DNA from: Malaciobacter mytili LMG 24559
Lineage (GTDB): Bacteria > Campylobacterota > Campylobacteria > Campylobacterales > Arcobacteraceae
Reading direction: 5' to 3'
DNA: 64,000 nt
NCBI RefSeq assembly: GCF_003346775.1
Contig: NZ_CP031219.1
Location: 806,001 to 870,000, forward strand
A program made the position numbers and the translations under genes. Position 1 is the first letter of the stretch. Each line of letters starts with the position of its first letter. The notes beneath the pieces were generated by a model, which worked only from the letters and a program-made list of their open reading frames with translations, did no database searches and was not told where the DNA came from. Below are positions 25,812-36,193 of the stretch, piece by piece.

Positions 25812-27326
25812 TTATTCTTCGTCTGCTAATAAATCAATTTCATGTTTAATTGGTTTCATTGCTGGAAATAATAATACATCTCTAATAGAATGCTCATTTG
25901 TAAGCATCATTACTAGTCTGTCAATTCCTATTCCTTGACCAGCTGTTGGAGCCATACCATATGATAAAGCATTTACAAAATCTTCATCCATTTCATGTGC
26001 TTCATCATCACCTTTATCTTTTGCAGCCATTTGTGCTTCAAATCTTTCTAATTGGTCTAGTGGGTCATTTAACTCACTAAAAGCATTTGCTATTTCTTTT
26101 CCAGCAATAAATAGCTCAAATCTATCTGTTAAATGAGGTTTTTCATCATTTCTTCTAGCAAGAGGTGAAATTTCAACTGGATATTCAGTAATAAATGTAG
26201 GGTTAATTAATTTATCCTCTACAAAAGCATCAAATAATTCACCTTGTAATTGTCCAAGATTTAGATTCTCATTTGCTTCTAAATTATTTTGTTTTAAATA
26301 AGCTAAAATTTTATCTTTATCTTGAGTGATTTCAGCTGGAACACCACCAATAGTTGTAAGCGATTCAATTAATGGAACTTCAGTAAATTTACTAAAATCA
26401 ATCTCAAATTCACCATAAGGTAAAATATTTGGTAAATCTAAATGCTCAAATAAATACTCAAAATACTCTTTTGTAATAGCAATTAAATCTTTATAAGTTT
26501 TATATGCCCAATAAAACTCAATAGAAGTAAATTCAGGATTGTGTGTTGCATCCATACCTTCATTTCTAAAGTTTCTATTGATTTCAAATACAGCTTCAAA
26601 TCCACCAACAATTAATCTTTTTAAATATAACTCTGGTGCAATTCTTAAGTATCTATCAACCCCTAAAGCATTATGATGAGTAACAAATGGTTTTGCATTT
26701 GCTCCACCAGGAATTGGGTGCATCATTGGAGTTTCAACTTCTAAGAAACCTTTATTTTCAAAGAATCTTCTAGTTAATGAGATAACTTTAGATCTAATGT
26801 GGAAAGTCTTTCTTACTTGTGAGTTCATAATAAGGTCTAAGTATCTTTGTCTATATCTTAACTCTTTATCTTGAATTCCATGGTATTTCTCTGGAAGTGG
26901 AGAGATAGCCTTTGTTAAAATTGAAAGAGAATGAACATGAAGTGATAACTCTCCTTTATTTGTAACAAAAGGGTATCCTGATACTTCAATAATATCTCCA
27001 ACTTCTACATTCTTCTTAAATACATCATTATAAAAACCTTCTGGAAGGTTATCTCTTGCTACATAAACTTGTAAAATACCACTTTCATCTTCAATTTTTA
27101 AAAAGCTTGCTTTTCCCATAAGCCTAAAAAACTTAATTCTTCCAGCAACAGTATAATGTCTATTTTCTTCTCTTTTTTCTTCTTTTTGATAAATATCAGA
27201 GTTTACATTTAAATATTTTGAAATTGTTGTATTTCTTTTACTCTCATTTGAATATGGATTTACACCTAACTCTCTTAAATTATTTGCTTTTTCAATTCTT
27301 TGTTGTATATATTTATTCTCAAACAA
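25812..27326 (-). CDS. lysS: Lysyl-tRNA synthetase (class II)
   Basis: 504 residues. An N-terminal OB-fold anticodon domain ([21 protein letters not shown]) is followed by a class II core: motif 1 around [21 protein letters not shown], motif 2 [19 protein letters not shown] and motif 3 [16 protein letters not shown]. It charges tRNA-Lys. It lies 17 bases after cvpA and 12 bases before glyA in one operon. Confidence 0.96.
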   Translation of the reverse strand: MFENKYIQQRIEKANNLRELGVNPYSNESKRNTTISKYLNVNSDIYQKEEKREENRHYTVAGRIKFFRLMGKASFLKIEDESGILQVYVARDNLPEGFYNDVFKKNVEVGDIIEVSGYPFVTNKGELSLHVHSLSILTKAISPLPEKYHGIQDKELRYRQRYLDLIMNSQVRKTFHIRSKVISLTRRFFENKGFLEVETPMMHPIPGGANAKPFVTHHNALGVDRYLRIAPELYLKRLIVGGFEAVFEINRNFRNEGMDATHNPEFTSIEFYWAYKTYKDLIAITKEYFEYLFEHLDLPNILPYGEFEIDFSKFTEVPLIESLTTIGGVPAEITQDKDKILAYLKQNNLEANENLNLGQLQGELFDAFVEDKLINPTFITEYPVEISPLARRNDEKPHLTDRFELFIAGKEIANAFSELNDPLDQLERFEAQMAAKDKGDDEAHEMDEDFVNALSYGMAPTAGQGIGIDRLVMMLTNEHSIRDVLLFPAMKPIKHEIDLLADEE

Positions 27327-27343
27327 AATTTAAATTCCTTTAT

Positions 27344-28015
27344 CTATTTCTCTTGTGTTGTAGGTTCTACAGGTTTTTCATCTGTAGGAGTATTTGTTAC
27401 ATTATCTAATACTTCTTTAGTTGCTTCTTGCACTTCTTGTGTAACTTTTTCTTCAATAGCTTTATTTAATGTTTCTTTTGTAGTATTTACCACAGAATCA
27501 ACACTTTTTTCAATATTTTTTGTAACCTCAGTTGTATCTAGTTTTATAATATATCCACCAACATCAACTAAGTAAGGAAAAGTCATTGAAGTTCCAATTT
27601 TTTCATCGATTACAGATTTAAATGATTGTACTTGATATAAAGCATATATAATAACAGAGAAGATTAAAAAGATTTTTGCACTACCAAATAAGAATCCTAA
27701 GATTCTATTTATTACACCTAAGCCACTTAAATCAGAGATTTTATTTAAGATAAGTCCAATAAAATAGACAATAACCCAAAATCCAACAAGTGTAACAATA
27801 AAACCAATAAGTTTTATAGTAGCTTCATTTTCTAGTGCTAAAATAGGCTTAACTAAATTACCAATATCAAGTGAATATCTAGAAGCAATAAAGATTCCAC
27901 CAATAATCCCAATAATCCCAAAAACCTCTTTAATAAACCCTCTAAAAAGACCCTTTAGACCTAATATCAGGGTAATACCAATTACAGCCATATCAAAATA
28001 TGTAAACTCTTGCAA
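27344..28015 (-). CDS. CvpA family inner-membrane protein
   Basis: This 223-residue protein starts at TTG six bases after AAGGA. Four hydrophobic helices occupy about residues 5-125 (FDMAVIGITLILGLKGLFRG is the CvpA signature, then FGIIGIIGGIFIASRYS and LGVINRILGFLFG). A long polar Thr/Glu-rich tail follows (about 150-223). CvpA was named for colicin V production and is linked to envelope stress and envelope integrity; the exact function is unsettled. First gene of the lysS-glyA operon. Confidence 0.85.
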   Translation of the reverse strand: MQEFTYFDMAVIGITLILGLKGLFRGFIKEVFGIIGIIGGIFIASRYSLDIGNLVKPILALENEATIKLIGFIVTLVGFWVIVYFIGLILNKISDLSGLGVINRILGFLFGSAKIFLIFSVIIYALYQVQSFKSVIDEKIGTSMTFPYLVDVGGYIIKLDTTEVTKNIEKSVDSVVNTTKETLNKAIEEKVTQEVQEATKEVLDNVTNTPTDEKPVEPTTQEK

Positions 28016-28040
28016 CTTAGTTCCTTTATAAATAATGAGT

Positions 28041-28046
28041 ATTATA
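28041..28046 (-). promoter_or_regulatory. -10 box for the cvpA operon
   Basis: Minus-strand TATAAT in the 114-base gap between the histidine kinase and cvpA. Predicted transcription start is near 28034, with AAAGGA before the TTG start. Confidence 0.55.
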
Positions 28047-28129
28047 ACTAAGTTTTTCCAAATAGAAGTTTAAAAAGAAGAAGACTAAAGGCTTTGCACT
28101 TTTTCTAAAGATATTTAAAAAGGCAAAAT

Positions 28130-30355
28130 TTAGTTAAAATCTATAATTATATTTGCACCTTTATACTCTTTATTATTATGTATAAAAGTACAATTTTTTA
28201 CATCAATTTTAAAATTCATATGTTTTATTAATAATTCTTGCACCATATAAAGTCCTAAACCTATACCAAAAGCTTGATGTTTTGTTGTAAAATAAGGCTC
28301 TAAAACTTTTGAAAGATGCTCTTGTTCTATGCCATTTGCTGAGTCTTTAATACTTAAAACTTTATTATTTAATTCTATAAAAATATATCTATCTTTTAGC
28401 TCTTTTTTTTCTATTAAAGCATAAATGGCATTGTCTAAAATATTTATTATAGCTTGCTGAAATTCAACTTTATACCCATCTATTTCAAAATCAAAATCAT
28501 AAGTGAAATCTACTTTTATATTTGTTTCTTCAAAAGTGGCACTTAAAAATTTTAAAGAGTTTTGAATAGCTTTTACAAGGGAGAAAATTGTATGATTTTT
28601 TTCTTCAATAAAAAAGTTTGTAAAATTATCTATTGTTTTTGAAAGTTTTTTTGTGTTATTTAGTATTGTTTTGCAAGAAATATCAAAGTCTTCATCACTT
28701 AAAATTCCCATTTCTTTTTGGATTTGAATACCACTTGTTGCTGTACTAATTGTACTTAAAGGTTGTCTCCATTGATGGGCAATATTTTTTAAAGTATCTG
28801 CAATTGCTGTAATTTTTGCTTGTTGGAAAAGAAGTCTATCTTTTTCTTTACTTTTTTCTATTTCTTCATTTATTCTAAGTTCTAAAGTCTCATTTAATTT
28901 TTTTAGCTCTATTGTTTTTTTATTTACTAAAAGTTCTAAATTGTTATTTAAAAATTCTAATTCTTCTTTTTGTTTAATCTCTAATGTAATATCAGTTAAA
29001 GTTACAATTATAAAATTATCAACTTCTCCTTTAGAGACTTTAAGTGAAAAATGTTTGATATTATTTTTATGATTATACATAGCAACTTTAAAACTTTTTT
29101 GTGGCTTTGAAAGTACATGTTGAGCCCAATTTTTTCCATTGTAATCTTTATCTATAATATAATCTTTTGTATGCATATCAACAAAAGCTGTACAAACACA
29201 AGTATATTTTCTTCTAAACTCACTTAGTGTTTTTGTATCCTTGAAAAATTTAAGAAGTTGTTTATTTGCATTTATAATTCTTTCACCATTTGTTATTACA
29301 ATAATATTTGATTGAGAATCTAAAATTGATTGTTTTTTATTCTCTTGTATTTTTAATTGCAAGATATGTTTTTTTAATCTAACATTTAATCTTGAAATAT
29401 TTTTTGAATCAATATTATAAACATAAAAAGTAAAGATAAAAATCAAAATAATTAAAGCAATAATTATTAGCATAATCATTTGCTTTTTGTATGCTTGAAT
29501 AGCTTCTGTATCAATATCTGATTCTTTTATAAAAGTTACAATACTTCCTAAGTTTTCATCTTCGTTATTTTTTAGAATATATGAATTTATTAAATAGTCA
29601 TTTTCTAAAATATAATTTTTAATATTTAAATATCTAAGAATATTATTATTTTTTAAATATGTTATTAAAGTTTTATTTGCATCTAAATTTGCAATATAAT
29701 AATCATCTATAAAAGTATTTGTTAAGGAGTGTTGTAATCTAGTTTTATATTTTTTATTTGCAATAATTAAGGCTTCAATTTTATTTTCTTTTAGCTTTTT
29801 TGAAATAGAATTAAAGTGTGTAATTACTTCTAATAGACCTAAAAAATCACCATTTGTATCAAAAATTGGAGTTTTTGCTTTTATACTAAGGTCATATTTA
29901 CCTACACTAATAGAAGTTGTAATTGCTTGTTTTTTTATCATTTTAGACAAATCATTTCTAAAAAGAAGGTTGTCATTTTTCTCTTTACTCCATGATCTAT
30001 AAATGGAGTTTCCATATTTATCAATTATTTGAATCCAAACATTTTTAAACTCTGTATATTCTTTCATTTGTAAAGAGATTTTTGAATATTCTAAATTTTC
30101 ATAAGTTTTATTTTTTAAATATGAGTAAAGTCTATCATCTTTTGCTAAAGATAGGGCTATGGTTAAAGTAGCATTTTGTTTATCTTCAATTAAACTTTTT
30201 ATAAATTTATGAATATTATTTGAGGTATTTAAGTATTTTGAATTTAAAAGATTTTTCTCTTTATTATGAATATATAAGGTCGTAATAATTATTATACTAA
30301 GAGCTAGTATAATAAATAATGTAAAAAATTTGTAAAGGTTTTGCTTATATATCAT
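28130..30355 (-). CDS. Membrane sensor histidine kinase with CACHE-like and PAS domains
   Basis: 741 residues: transmembrane helix (about 9-28), periplasmic double-CACHE-like sensor (about 35-285), second helix (about 292-312), PAS domain (about 345-460, with a CVC motif seen in PAS domains of Arcobacter kinases), then a coiled coil. The kinase core has the phospho-acceptor His near 527 (NIAHQWRQPLSTIST) and an HATPase domain with an N box (INILDNAIYAL), a G1-like box DSANGIEQEHL and G2 box GIGLGLYMVQ. No response regulator is encoded nearby, so it is an orphan kinase and the ligand is unknown. Confidence 0.87.
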   Translation of the reverse strand: MIYKQNLYKFFTLFIILALSIIIITTLYIHNKEKNLLNSKYLNTSNNIHKFIKSLIEDKQNATLTIALSLAKDDRLYSYLKNKTYENLEYSKISLQMKEYTEFKNVWIQIIDKYGNSIYRSWSKEKNDNLLFRNDLSKMIKKQAITTSISVGKYDLSIKAKTPIFDTNGDFLGLLEVITHFNSISKKLKENKIEALIIANKKYKTRLQHSLTNTFIDDYYIANLDANKTLITYLKNNNILRYLNIKNYILENDYLINSYILKNNEDENLGSIVTFIKESDIDTEAIQAYKKQMIMLIIIALIILIFIFTFYVYNIDSKNISRLNVRLKKHILQLKIQENKKQSILDSQSNIIVITNGERIINANKQLLKFFKDTKTLSEFRRKYTCVCTAFVDMHTKDYIIDKDYNGKNWAQHVLSKPQKSFKVAMYNHKNNIKHFSLKVSKGEVDNFIIVTLTDITLEIKQKEELEFLNNNLELLVNKKTIELKKLNETLELRINEEIEKSKEKDRLLFQQAKITAIADTLKNIAHQWRQPLSTISTATSGIQIQKEMGILSDEDFDISCKTILNNTKKLSKTIDNFTNFFIEEKNHTIFSLVKAIQNSLKFLSATFEETNIKVDFTYDFDFEIDGYKVEFQQAIINILDNAIYALIEKKELKDRYIFIELNNKVLSIKDSANGIEQEHLSKVLEPYFTTKHQAFGIGLGLYMVQELLIKHMNFKIDVKNCTFIHNNKEYKGANIIIDFN

Positions 30356-30494
30356 AAAATAATCTTCTATTTCACCTATTAGTTTTTATTATTATATTGA
30401 ATGTTCACTTTTTATACAATAAAAATATGACACAATAGCAACATAATTAATAAAAATATCAATTGAAAAATTTCACTTAAAATTAATATTTCTG

Positions 30495-30503
30495 TGATAC
30501 AAT
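30495..30503 (+). promoter_or_regulatory. Extended -10 box immediately upstream of ispG
   Basis: TGATACAAT (extended -10, TACAAT at 30498-30503) ends six bases before the ispG ATG. The predicted transcription start coincides with the start codon, and no Shine-Dalgarno sequence lies between. This would make a leaderless message. Confidence 0.45.
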
Positions 30504-30509
30504 TTCGGC

Positions 30510-31568
30510 ATGATAAAAAGATACCCAACAAAAAAGATTTATGTAGGCAATGTTCCTATTGGTGGAGATGCACCAATTTCCGTTCAGTCTATGACTTATT
30601 CTAAGACATCAGATGTACAAGCAACAGTTGAGCAAATAAGAAGATTGCATTTTGCTGGAGCTGATATTGTAAGAGTTGCAGTTCCTGATAAAGAAGCAGC
30701 AAATGCTTTAAAGGAGATAAAAAAACAAGTAACTTTACCAATTGTTGCAGATATTCATTTTAACTATAGATTAGCTTTAATTGCAGCAGAGGTTGTTGAT
30801 TGTATTAGAATAAACCCTGGAAATATCGGAGATAAAAAAAGAGTTGAAGAGGTAGTAAAAGCTTGTAAACAAAGAAATCTACCTATTAGAATTGGAGTTA
30901 ATTGTGGCTCACTTGAAAAAGAGTTTGAAGATAAATATGGTCAAACTGCCCAAGGGATGATAGCAAGTGCTGATTATAATATAAAATTTTTAGAAGATTT
31001 AGATTTTACAGATATTAAAGTATCATTAAAAGCAAGTGATGTTCAAAGAACAGTTGAGGCATATAGAGGATTAAGACCTAAAAACAATTATCCTTTTCAT
31101 TTAGGAGTTACTGAAGCTGGTACTCAATTTCACTCAACTATAAAATCTTCAATTGCTTTAGGAAGTTTACTTTTAGATGGAATAGGGGATACTTTAAGAG
31201 TATCTATGACTGGGGAACTTGAAAAAGAGATTGAAGTGGGTCGTGCTATTTTAAAAGATGCAGGTCTTGTAAAAGAGGGACTTAATATTATTTCTTGCCC
31301 AACTTGTGGAAGAATTGAAGCTGATTTAGTAAGTGCAGTTGCTTTAGTAGAAGAAAAAACTAAGCATATAAAAACTCCTTTAAATGTATCTGTAATGGGA
31401 TGTGTTGTAAATGCCTTAGGTGAAGCTAAAAGTGCCGATGTGGCTATTGCTTATGGTAAAGGAAGTGGACTTATTATAAAAAAAGGTGAAACTATAGCAA
31501 AACTTCCTACTGATAAATTACTTGATAGATTTTTACAAGAAGTAGAAGAAGAAGCAAAGAAGAAATAA
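30510..31568 (+). CDS. ispG: 4-hydroxy-3-methylbut-2-enyl diphosphate synthase
   Basis: IspG is the Fe-S enzyme that makes HMBPP in the MEP isoprenoid pathway, which ultimately supplies undecaprenyl phosphate. 352 residues. It begins [20 protein letters not shown], then [16 protein letters not shown]. The iron-sulfur cysteines are in SCPTCGR and [10 protein letters not shown] near the C-terminus. The start codon matches the family N-terminus but has no ribosome binding site in front. Confidence 0.95.
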   Translation: MIKRYPTKKIYVGNVPIGGDAPISVQSMTYSKTSDVQATVEQIRRLHFAGADIVRVAVPDKEAANALKEIKKQVTLPIVADIHFNYRLALIAAEVVDCIRINPGNIGDKKRVEEVVKACKQRNLPIRIGVNCGSLEKEFEDKYGQTAQGMIASADYNIKFLEDLDFTDIKVSLKASDVQRTVEAYRGLRPKNNYPFHLGVTEAGTQFHSTIKSSIALGSLLLDGIGDTLRVSMTGELEKEIEVGRAILKDAGLVKEGLNIISCPTCGRIEADLVSAVALVEEKTKHIKTPLNVSVMGCVVNALGEAKSADVAIAYGKGSGLIIKKGETIAKLPTDKLLDRFLQEVEEEAKKK

Positions 31569-31581
31569 CTCTTCTTCTTTG
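31555..31581 (+). terminator. Weak hairpin at the ispG end
   Basis: CAAAGAAGAA pairs with TTCTTCTTTG around a 7-base loop that includes the ispG stop codon. No U-tract follows, so it may be only a weak terminator. Confidence 0.35.
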
Positions 31582-31599
31582 TTATTAGCAACTATTAGA

Positions 31600-31605
31600 T
31601 ATAAT
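31600..31605 (+). promoter_or_regulatory. -10 box for dnaB
   Basis: TATAAT 28 bases upstream of the dnaB ATG. GGAG precedes the ATG by seven bases. Confidence 0.5.
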
Positions 31606-31633
31606 AAAATCTTTAATTGATTTTGGAGATTTT

Positions 31634-34099
31634 ATGGATAGCGTTTATAGCATAAACATTGAAAGAGCTGTACTAAGCTCAATACTTTTTAACCCTGACG
31701 AAATAGAAGAAATTATCTCAATACTTAAACCAAAAGATTTTTACCTTCCTGCACATCAAAAGATTTTTGAAGTTATGATGAATCTTTATAAAGATGATAT
31801 GCCAATAGATGAAGAGTTTATTAGAAGAAAAGTAAGCTCAAAAGATGTGGATGATTCTATTATAATAGAGATACTTTCAGCAAATCCTATTACAAATACT
31901 ATGGCTTATGTAAGAGAGATAAAAGATGGAAGTATTAAAAGAGAACTTGCTTCTTTAGCAACTACTATAAAAAAAGTTTCAATAGAAGAAGATATTCCTG
32001 CAAATGAAGCTTTAGATACTATTCAAGGTGAACTATATAAAATCTCAACTGATAGTGCCACATCTGAATTAAAAGATATGAATATTATTACTACTGATAC
32101 TTTAAGTTATATTAAGAAAATGAAAGAGATGGGTAATAAACACCTAATTGGTGAAACAACTGGATTTTTTGATTTAGATAAAAGAACAACTGGATTTAAT
32201 GCGGGAGATTTAGTAATTATTGCTGCAAGACCTGCTATGGGAAAATGTTTAGGACGTGGAACAAAAGTTTTAATGTATGATGGAACTTTAAAAAATGTTG
32301 AAGATATAAAAGTTGGAGATCAACTTATGGGTGATGATTCAACACCTAGAAATGTATTATCTCTTGCAAGAGGTAAAGAACAAATGTATTGGATAAGACA
32401 AAATAAAGCAATTGATTATAGAGTAAATGAATCACATATTTTATCTTTAAAAAGAAGTAGAAGTGAAGGCTCACATAAAAATGGAGAAATTTTAAATATT
32501 GGTTTAAAAGAGTATTTAGAAAAAAGTGATAAATTTAAAAGTAATTATAAAGGGTACAAAGTTGCAGTTGAGTTTAAAAGTAATGATACCTTAATTGAAC
32601 CATATTTCTTAGGTTTATGGTTAGGTGATGGTTCAAGTTCAAAAGTTTCCATATATACAAAAGATAGAGAAATTATTGAATATTTAAAAGAATATAGCAA
32701 TAGATTGAATTTAGATTTAAGAGAATATATAGCTGAAAATAAATGTCCAGAATACTCAATAACTAATAAAAAATCAGTTGATGGAAAAACAGCATTTTCT
32801 TTACAAAAACTTTTAAGAGATGAAAAAGTTTTAGAAGATAAACATATTCCTCAAAATTATTTAATAAACTCAAAAGAAAAAAGATTAGAATTACTTGCAG
32901 GATTGATTGATAGTGATGGATATTATGATGAGAACTGCAATGGATATGAAATAACTCAAAAAGATAAAAATTTAGCAAAACAGATAAAATATTTGTGCGA
33001 TACATTAGGCTTTAGAACCTCTTTAACTAAGAAAAAAGCATCTATAAAAGAAATAGATTTTAAATGTTATGTATATAGAGTTAGAATATTTGGAAATATA
33101 GATATTATTCCTGTAAAAATTCAAAGAAAAAAAGCAAAAGCATGGGATTGCAATAGAACATGGAATCAAACAGGAATAACAATAGAAAAAGATATTGTAG
33201 ATGACTATTTTGGTTTTGAAATAGATGGAAATAAGTTATTCTTACTTGAAGATATGACAGTAACTCATAATACTGCTCTTGTATTAAATATGGCTTTAGC
33301 AAATGTTGAAGCAAATAAAGGTGTGATTTTCTTCTCTTTAGAGATGCCAGCAGAACAATTAATGTTAAGGATGCTTGCTGCTAAAACTTCAATACCTCTT
33401 CAAAATTTAAGAAAAGGTGATATGGATGATGAACAGTGGAGTAATCTTTCAAAAGCAATAGAGGATTTAAATAAAAAAAGACTTTTTGTGGATGATGGGG
33501 GAAGTGTAAATATCAACCAATTAAGAGCAAGAGTTAGAAAATTAGCTCAAAATGATGATAATAATATCTCACTAGTAGTAATTGACTACTTACAACTTAT
33601 GCAAGGTATTGGAAATAAAGATAGACACCAAGAGGTTTCTGATATTTCAAGGGGTCTTAAAATGCTTGCAAGGGAGATGAAAATACCTATTATTGCCCTT
33701 TCTCAGTTAAATAGGGGACTTGAAAATAGACCTGATAAAAGACCAATGCTAAGTGATTTAAGAGAGTCTGGAGCTATTGAGCAAGATGCCGATATTATTA
33801 TGTTTGTATATAGAGATGATGTTTATAAAGAAAGAGAAGAGGCTAGAAAAGAAAAAGAGGCAAAAGATAAGGGTGAAGAGTATAAATCTACTTTTGTTAA
33901 TAAGCCAGTTGAAGAAGCAGAGATTATTATAGGAAAACAAAGAAATGGACCAATAGGTACAGTAAAACTTGACTTTCATAAACAATATACTAGATTTGTG
34001 GATAAGCCAAATAGTAATGAAACACCTATTGAAGTTGTATTTGAAGCTGTTGCTGATGCAAATAAAGAGACAAATATTGATGTACCTATGATACTTTGA
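31634..34099 (+). CDS. dnaB: Replicative DNA helicase DnaB with an intein
   Basis: DnaB unwinds DNA ahead of the replication fork. The 821-residue precursor has an N-terminal DnaB domain (residues about 5-105), linker and RecA-like core interrupted by an intein. The N-extein (1-204) ends ARPAMGK. The intein covers 205-546. The C-extein resumes TALVLNMALANVEANKG at 547 and carries Walker B (LVVIDYLQLM), H3 (IALSQLNRGLENR) and DLRESGAIEQDAD. Splicing restores GKT of Walker A and gives a 479-residue helicase, normal for DnaB. The unspliced protein could not bind ATP. Confidence 0.96.
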   Translation: MDSVYSINIERAVLSSILFNPDEIEEIISILKPKDFYLPAHQKIFEVMMNLYKDDMPIDEEFIRRKVSSKDVDDSIIIEILSANPITNTMAYVREIKDGSIKRELASLATTIKKVSIEEDIPANEALDTIQGELYKISTDSATSELKDMNIITTDTLSYIKKMKEMGNKHLIGETTGFFDLDKRTTGFNAGDLVIIAARPAMGKCLGRGTKVLMYDGTLKNVEDIKVGDQLMGDDSTPRNVLSLARGKEQMYWIRQNKAIDYRVNESHILSLKRSRSEGSHKNGEILNIGLKEYLEKSDKFKSNYKGYKVAVEFKSNDTLIEPYFLGLWLGDGSSSKVSIYTKDREIIEYLKEYSNRLNLDLREYIAENKCPEYSITNKKSVDGKTAFSLQKLLRDEKVLEDKHIPQNYLINSKEKRLELLAGLIDSDGYYDENCNGYEITQKDKNLAKQIKYLCDTLGFRTSLTKKKASIKEIDFKCYVYRVRIFGNIDIIPVKIQRKKAKAWDCNRTWNQTGITIEKDIVDDYFGFEIDGNKLFLLEDMTVTHNTALVLNMALANVEANKGVIFFSLEMPAEQLMLRMLAAKTSIPLQNLRKGDMDDEQWSNLSKAIEDLNKKRLFVDDGGSVNINQLRARVRKLAQNDDNNISLVVIDYLQLMQGIGNKDRHQEVSDISRGLKMLAREMKIPIIALSQLNRGLENRPDKRPMLSDLRESGAIEQDADIIMFVYRDDVYKEREEARKEKEAKDKGEEYKSTFVNKPVEEAEIIIGKQRNGPIGTVKLDFHKQYTRFVDKPNSNETPIEVVFEAVADANKETNIDVPMIL
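32246..33271 (+). mobile_element. DnaB intein with LAGLIDADG homing endonuclease
   Basis: A 342-residue in-frame insertion. It begins with Cys (CLGRGTKVLMYDG, block A) and ends VTHN, with a Thr as the +1 residue, all that class 1 splicing needs. Block B contains NESH. The endonuclease part has two LAGLIDADG helices, FLGLWLGDGSS and LLAGLIDSDGYYD, each with its catalytic Asp, so homing activity may persist. It sits between Lys and Thr of the Walker A loop, the known DnaB-a insertion site. Boundaries are set by the conserved extein sequence. Confidence 0.93.
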
Positions 34100-34116
34100 T
34101 TTTATTGAAGTTTAGT

Positions 34117-34122
34117 TATAAT
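34117..34122 (+). promoter_or_regulatory. -10 box for galU-pgi-ugd
   Basis: TATAAT 35 bases before the galU ATG; predicted start near 34129. AGGA precedes the ATG. Confidence 0.5.
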
Positions 34123-34156
34123 ATTAAGTTAAAAAATTGGATAAATTAGGATTTTT

Positions 34157-34975
34157 ATGATAAAAAAATGTTTATTTCCCGCAGCAGGCTATGGAACTAG
34201 ATTTTTACCTGCTACAAAAGCTACTCCAAAAGAGATGTTACCAGTCCTTACAAAACCACTTATTCAGTATGGAGTAGAAGAAGCAATTGAAGCTGGATGT
34301 AATACTATGGCAATAGTAACAGGACGAGGAAAAAGAGCAATAGAAGATCATTTTGATATTTCTTATGAATTAGAACATCAAATAAAAGGTACAAGTAAAG
34401 AACACTATTTAACTGAAATTAGAGATGTTATAGAAAAGTGTACTTTTTCTTATACAAGACAAACAGAGATGAAAGGTCTTGGTCATGCAATTTTAACAGG
34501 TGAAACACTAATTGGAAATGAACCTTTTGCAGTTATTTTAGCTGATGATTTATGTGATAATACAAGTAGTGGAGTATTGTCTCAAATGGTAAAGTTATAT
34601 GAAAAATATCAGTGTTGTATTGTAGCTATTGAAGAAGTTCCTAAAGAAGAGACAAATAAATATGGTGTTATTTCAGGAAGAGAGATAGAAGATGGTATTT
34701 TTATGATAGATAATATGGTTGAAAAACCAGAACCCCAAGATGCCCCTTCAAATTTAGCGATTATTGGAAGATATATTTTAACTCCTGATATTTTTGAAAT
34801 TATAAAAGAGACAAAACCTGGAAAAGGTGGAGAGATACAAATTACAGATGCTCTTTTAACACAAGCAAAAAAAGGTATGGTTTTAGGTTTTAAATTTAAA
34901 GGCATTAGATTTGATTGTGGAAGTATTGATGGCTTTGTAAAAGCAACAAATTATTTTTATGAAAAAAGTAAATAA
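34157..34975 (+). CDS. galU: UTP-glucose-1-phosphate uridylyltransferase
   Basis: GalU makes UDP-glucose, the precursor of UDP-glucuronate made by the ugd gene two genes on. 272 residues, with the nucleotide-binding AAGYGTRFLPATKATPKEML, the AILADDLCDN metal region and the sugar-binding EKPEPQDAPSNLAIIGRYI. First gene of the left arm of the polysaccharide locus. Confidence 0.95.
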   Translation: MIKKCLFPAAGYGTRFLPATKATPKEMLPVLTKPLIQYGVEEAIEAGCNTMAIVTGRGKRAIEDHFDISYELEHQIKGTSKEHYLTEIRDVIEKCTFSYTRQTEMKGLGHAILTGETLIGNEPFAVILADDLCDNTSSGVLSQMVKLYEKYQCCIVAIEEVPKEETNKYGVISGREIEDGIFMIDNMVEKPEPQDAPSNLAIIGRYILTPDIFEIIKETKPGKGGEIQITDALLTQAKKGMVLGFKFKGIRFDCGSIDGFVKATNYFYEKSK

Positions 34976-34977
34976 AT

Positions 34978-36183
34978 ATGCAATATACAAAAAGTTTTTA
35001 TCAAATAAAATCTAGTGAAACTATATTTGAGTATGTAAAAAAAGAGATAGATACCATAGGATATTACTCTTTACCTCTACAAGATACAAAAGAGATAAAA
35101 GAGTATGCCAAAAGTGTTAAATACTCAAATATTGCCATTATTGGTATAGGTGGAAGCACTTTAGGAACTTATGCTATTTATCAATTTTTAAAGCCAACTC
35201 ATGAGTATAGTAAAGAGTTACATTTTTTTGAATCAACTGATCCAACTGATATAAAACTTAGACTTAAAAAACTTGATTTAAATAATACTTTATTTTTAGT
35301 TATTAGTAAATCAGGAACTACAATTGAGACAATTTCTATTTTTAAATATATTGCTTCATTGGTAAAAATTGATAAAAATAATTGTGTAATTATTAGTGAA
35401 AATGATAGTAAATTAACGCAGTTTGCACTTAAAAATGGTATGAAAACTTTTGAAATACCTAAAAATGTAGGTGGAAGATTTTCTGTTTTTTCAACAGTTG
35501 GATTAGTTCCTCTTGCAATTTTGGGTGTAGATATAGATAGTTTATTAGCTGGTGCAAGAGAGGTTAAAAATAGCTTTTTTGAAAAAAAAGGTTATTATGA
35601 AACAATTATGGAAAAAGCTAGATTTATGGTTGAAAATAAAAATAGGTTTAATATAAATGTAGTTTTTTCTTATTCCGCTAGCCTTGAAGGGTTTAATAAG
35701 TGGTATATTCAACTTTGGGGAGAGAGCTTAGGCAAGATAAATATAAATGGAACAAAACAAGCTTTAACTCCTATTGGATTAATTGGTCCTGTTGATCAAC
35801 ACTCATTTTTACAGCTTATTGCTGAGGGTAAAAGAGATAAAACGGTAACTTTTATAAAAGTTGCTGATTTTCAAGATAATACAAAGATACCTTCAAATAC
35901 TTTAGATGGCTTTGAAGGTTTAGAATATATTGATAATTTAGAGTTTTCAAAACTAATAGATGAACAAGCAAATGCAACAATTGAGTCTATTAAACAGTTA
36001 GCTGATATACCTTATGATGTTATTACTATTAATAGAGTAGATGAGTATAATATTGCAAAATTAATGTTTAGTTATCAACTTCTAACTTCTGTTGTTGGAA
36101 GGTTTGTTCAAATAAATACTTATAATCAACCAGGGGTTGAAGCTGGTAAAATTATTTTAAAAGAAAAACTTCAAAAAAATTAA
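34978..36183 (+). CDS. pgi: Glucose-6-phosphate isomerase
   Basis: Interconverts glucose 6-phosphate and fructose 6-phosphate, linking central metabolism to sugar-nucleotide supply. The 401-residue length is the short form usual in epsilonproteobacteria. SIS-fold motifs include IGIGGSTLGTYA, VISKSGTTIETIS, the active-site VGGRFSVFSTVG and GPVDQHSFLQL. It starts two bases after the galU stop. Confidence 0.94.
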   Translation: MQYTKSFYQIKSSETIFEYVKKEIDTIGYYSLPLQDTKEIKEYAKSVKYSNIAIIGIGGSTLGTYAIYQFLKPTHEYSKELHFFESTDPTDIKLRLKKLDLNNTLFLVISKSGTTIETISIFKYIASLVKIDKNNCVIISENDSKLTQFALKNGMKTFEIPKNVGGRFSVFSTVGLVPLAILGVDIDSLLAGAREVKNSFFEKKGYYETIMEKARFMVENKNRFNINVVFSYSASLEGFNKWYIQLWGESLGKININGTKQALTPIGLIGPVDQHSFLQLIAEGKRDKTVTFIKVADFQDNTKIPSNTLDGFEGLEYIDNLEFSKLIDEQANATIESIKQLADIPYDVITINRVDEYNIAKLMFSYQLLTSVVGRFVQINTYNQPGVEAGKIILKEKLQKN

Positions 36184-36193
36184 AGGAGATTAA

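Noticed and set aside
31634-34099. Reading the dnaB interruption as a disrupted or misassembled gene
   Set aside because: The insertion is in frame, starts with Cys, ends His-Asn before Thr, and has both LAGLIDADG motifs, which fits a splicing intein.
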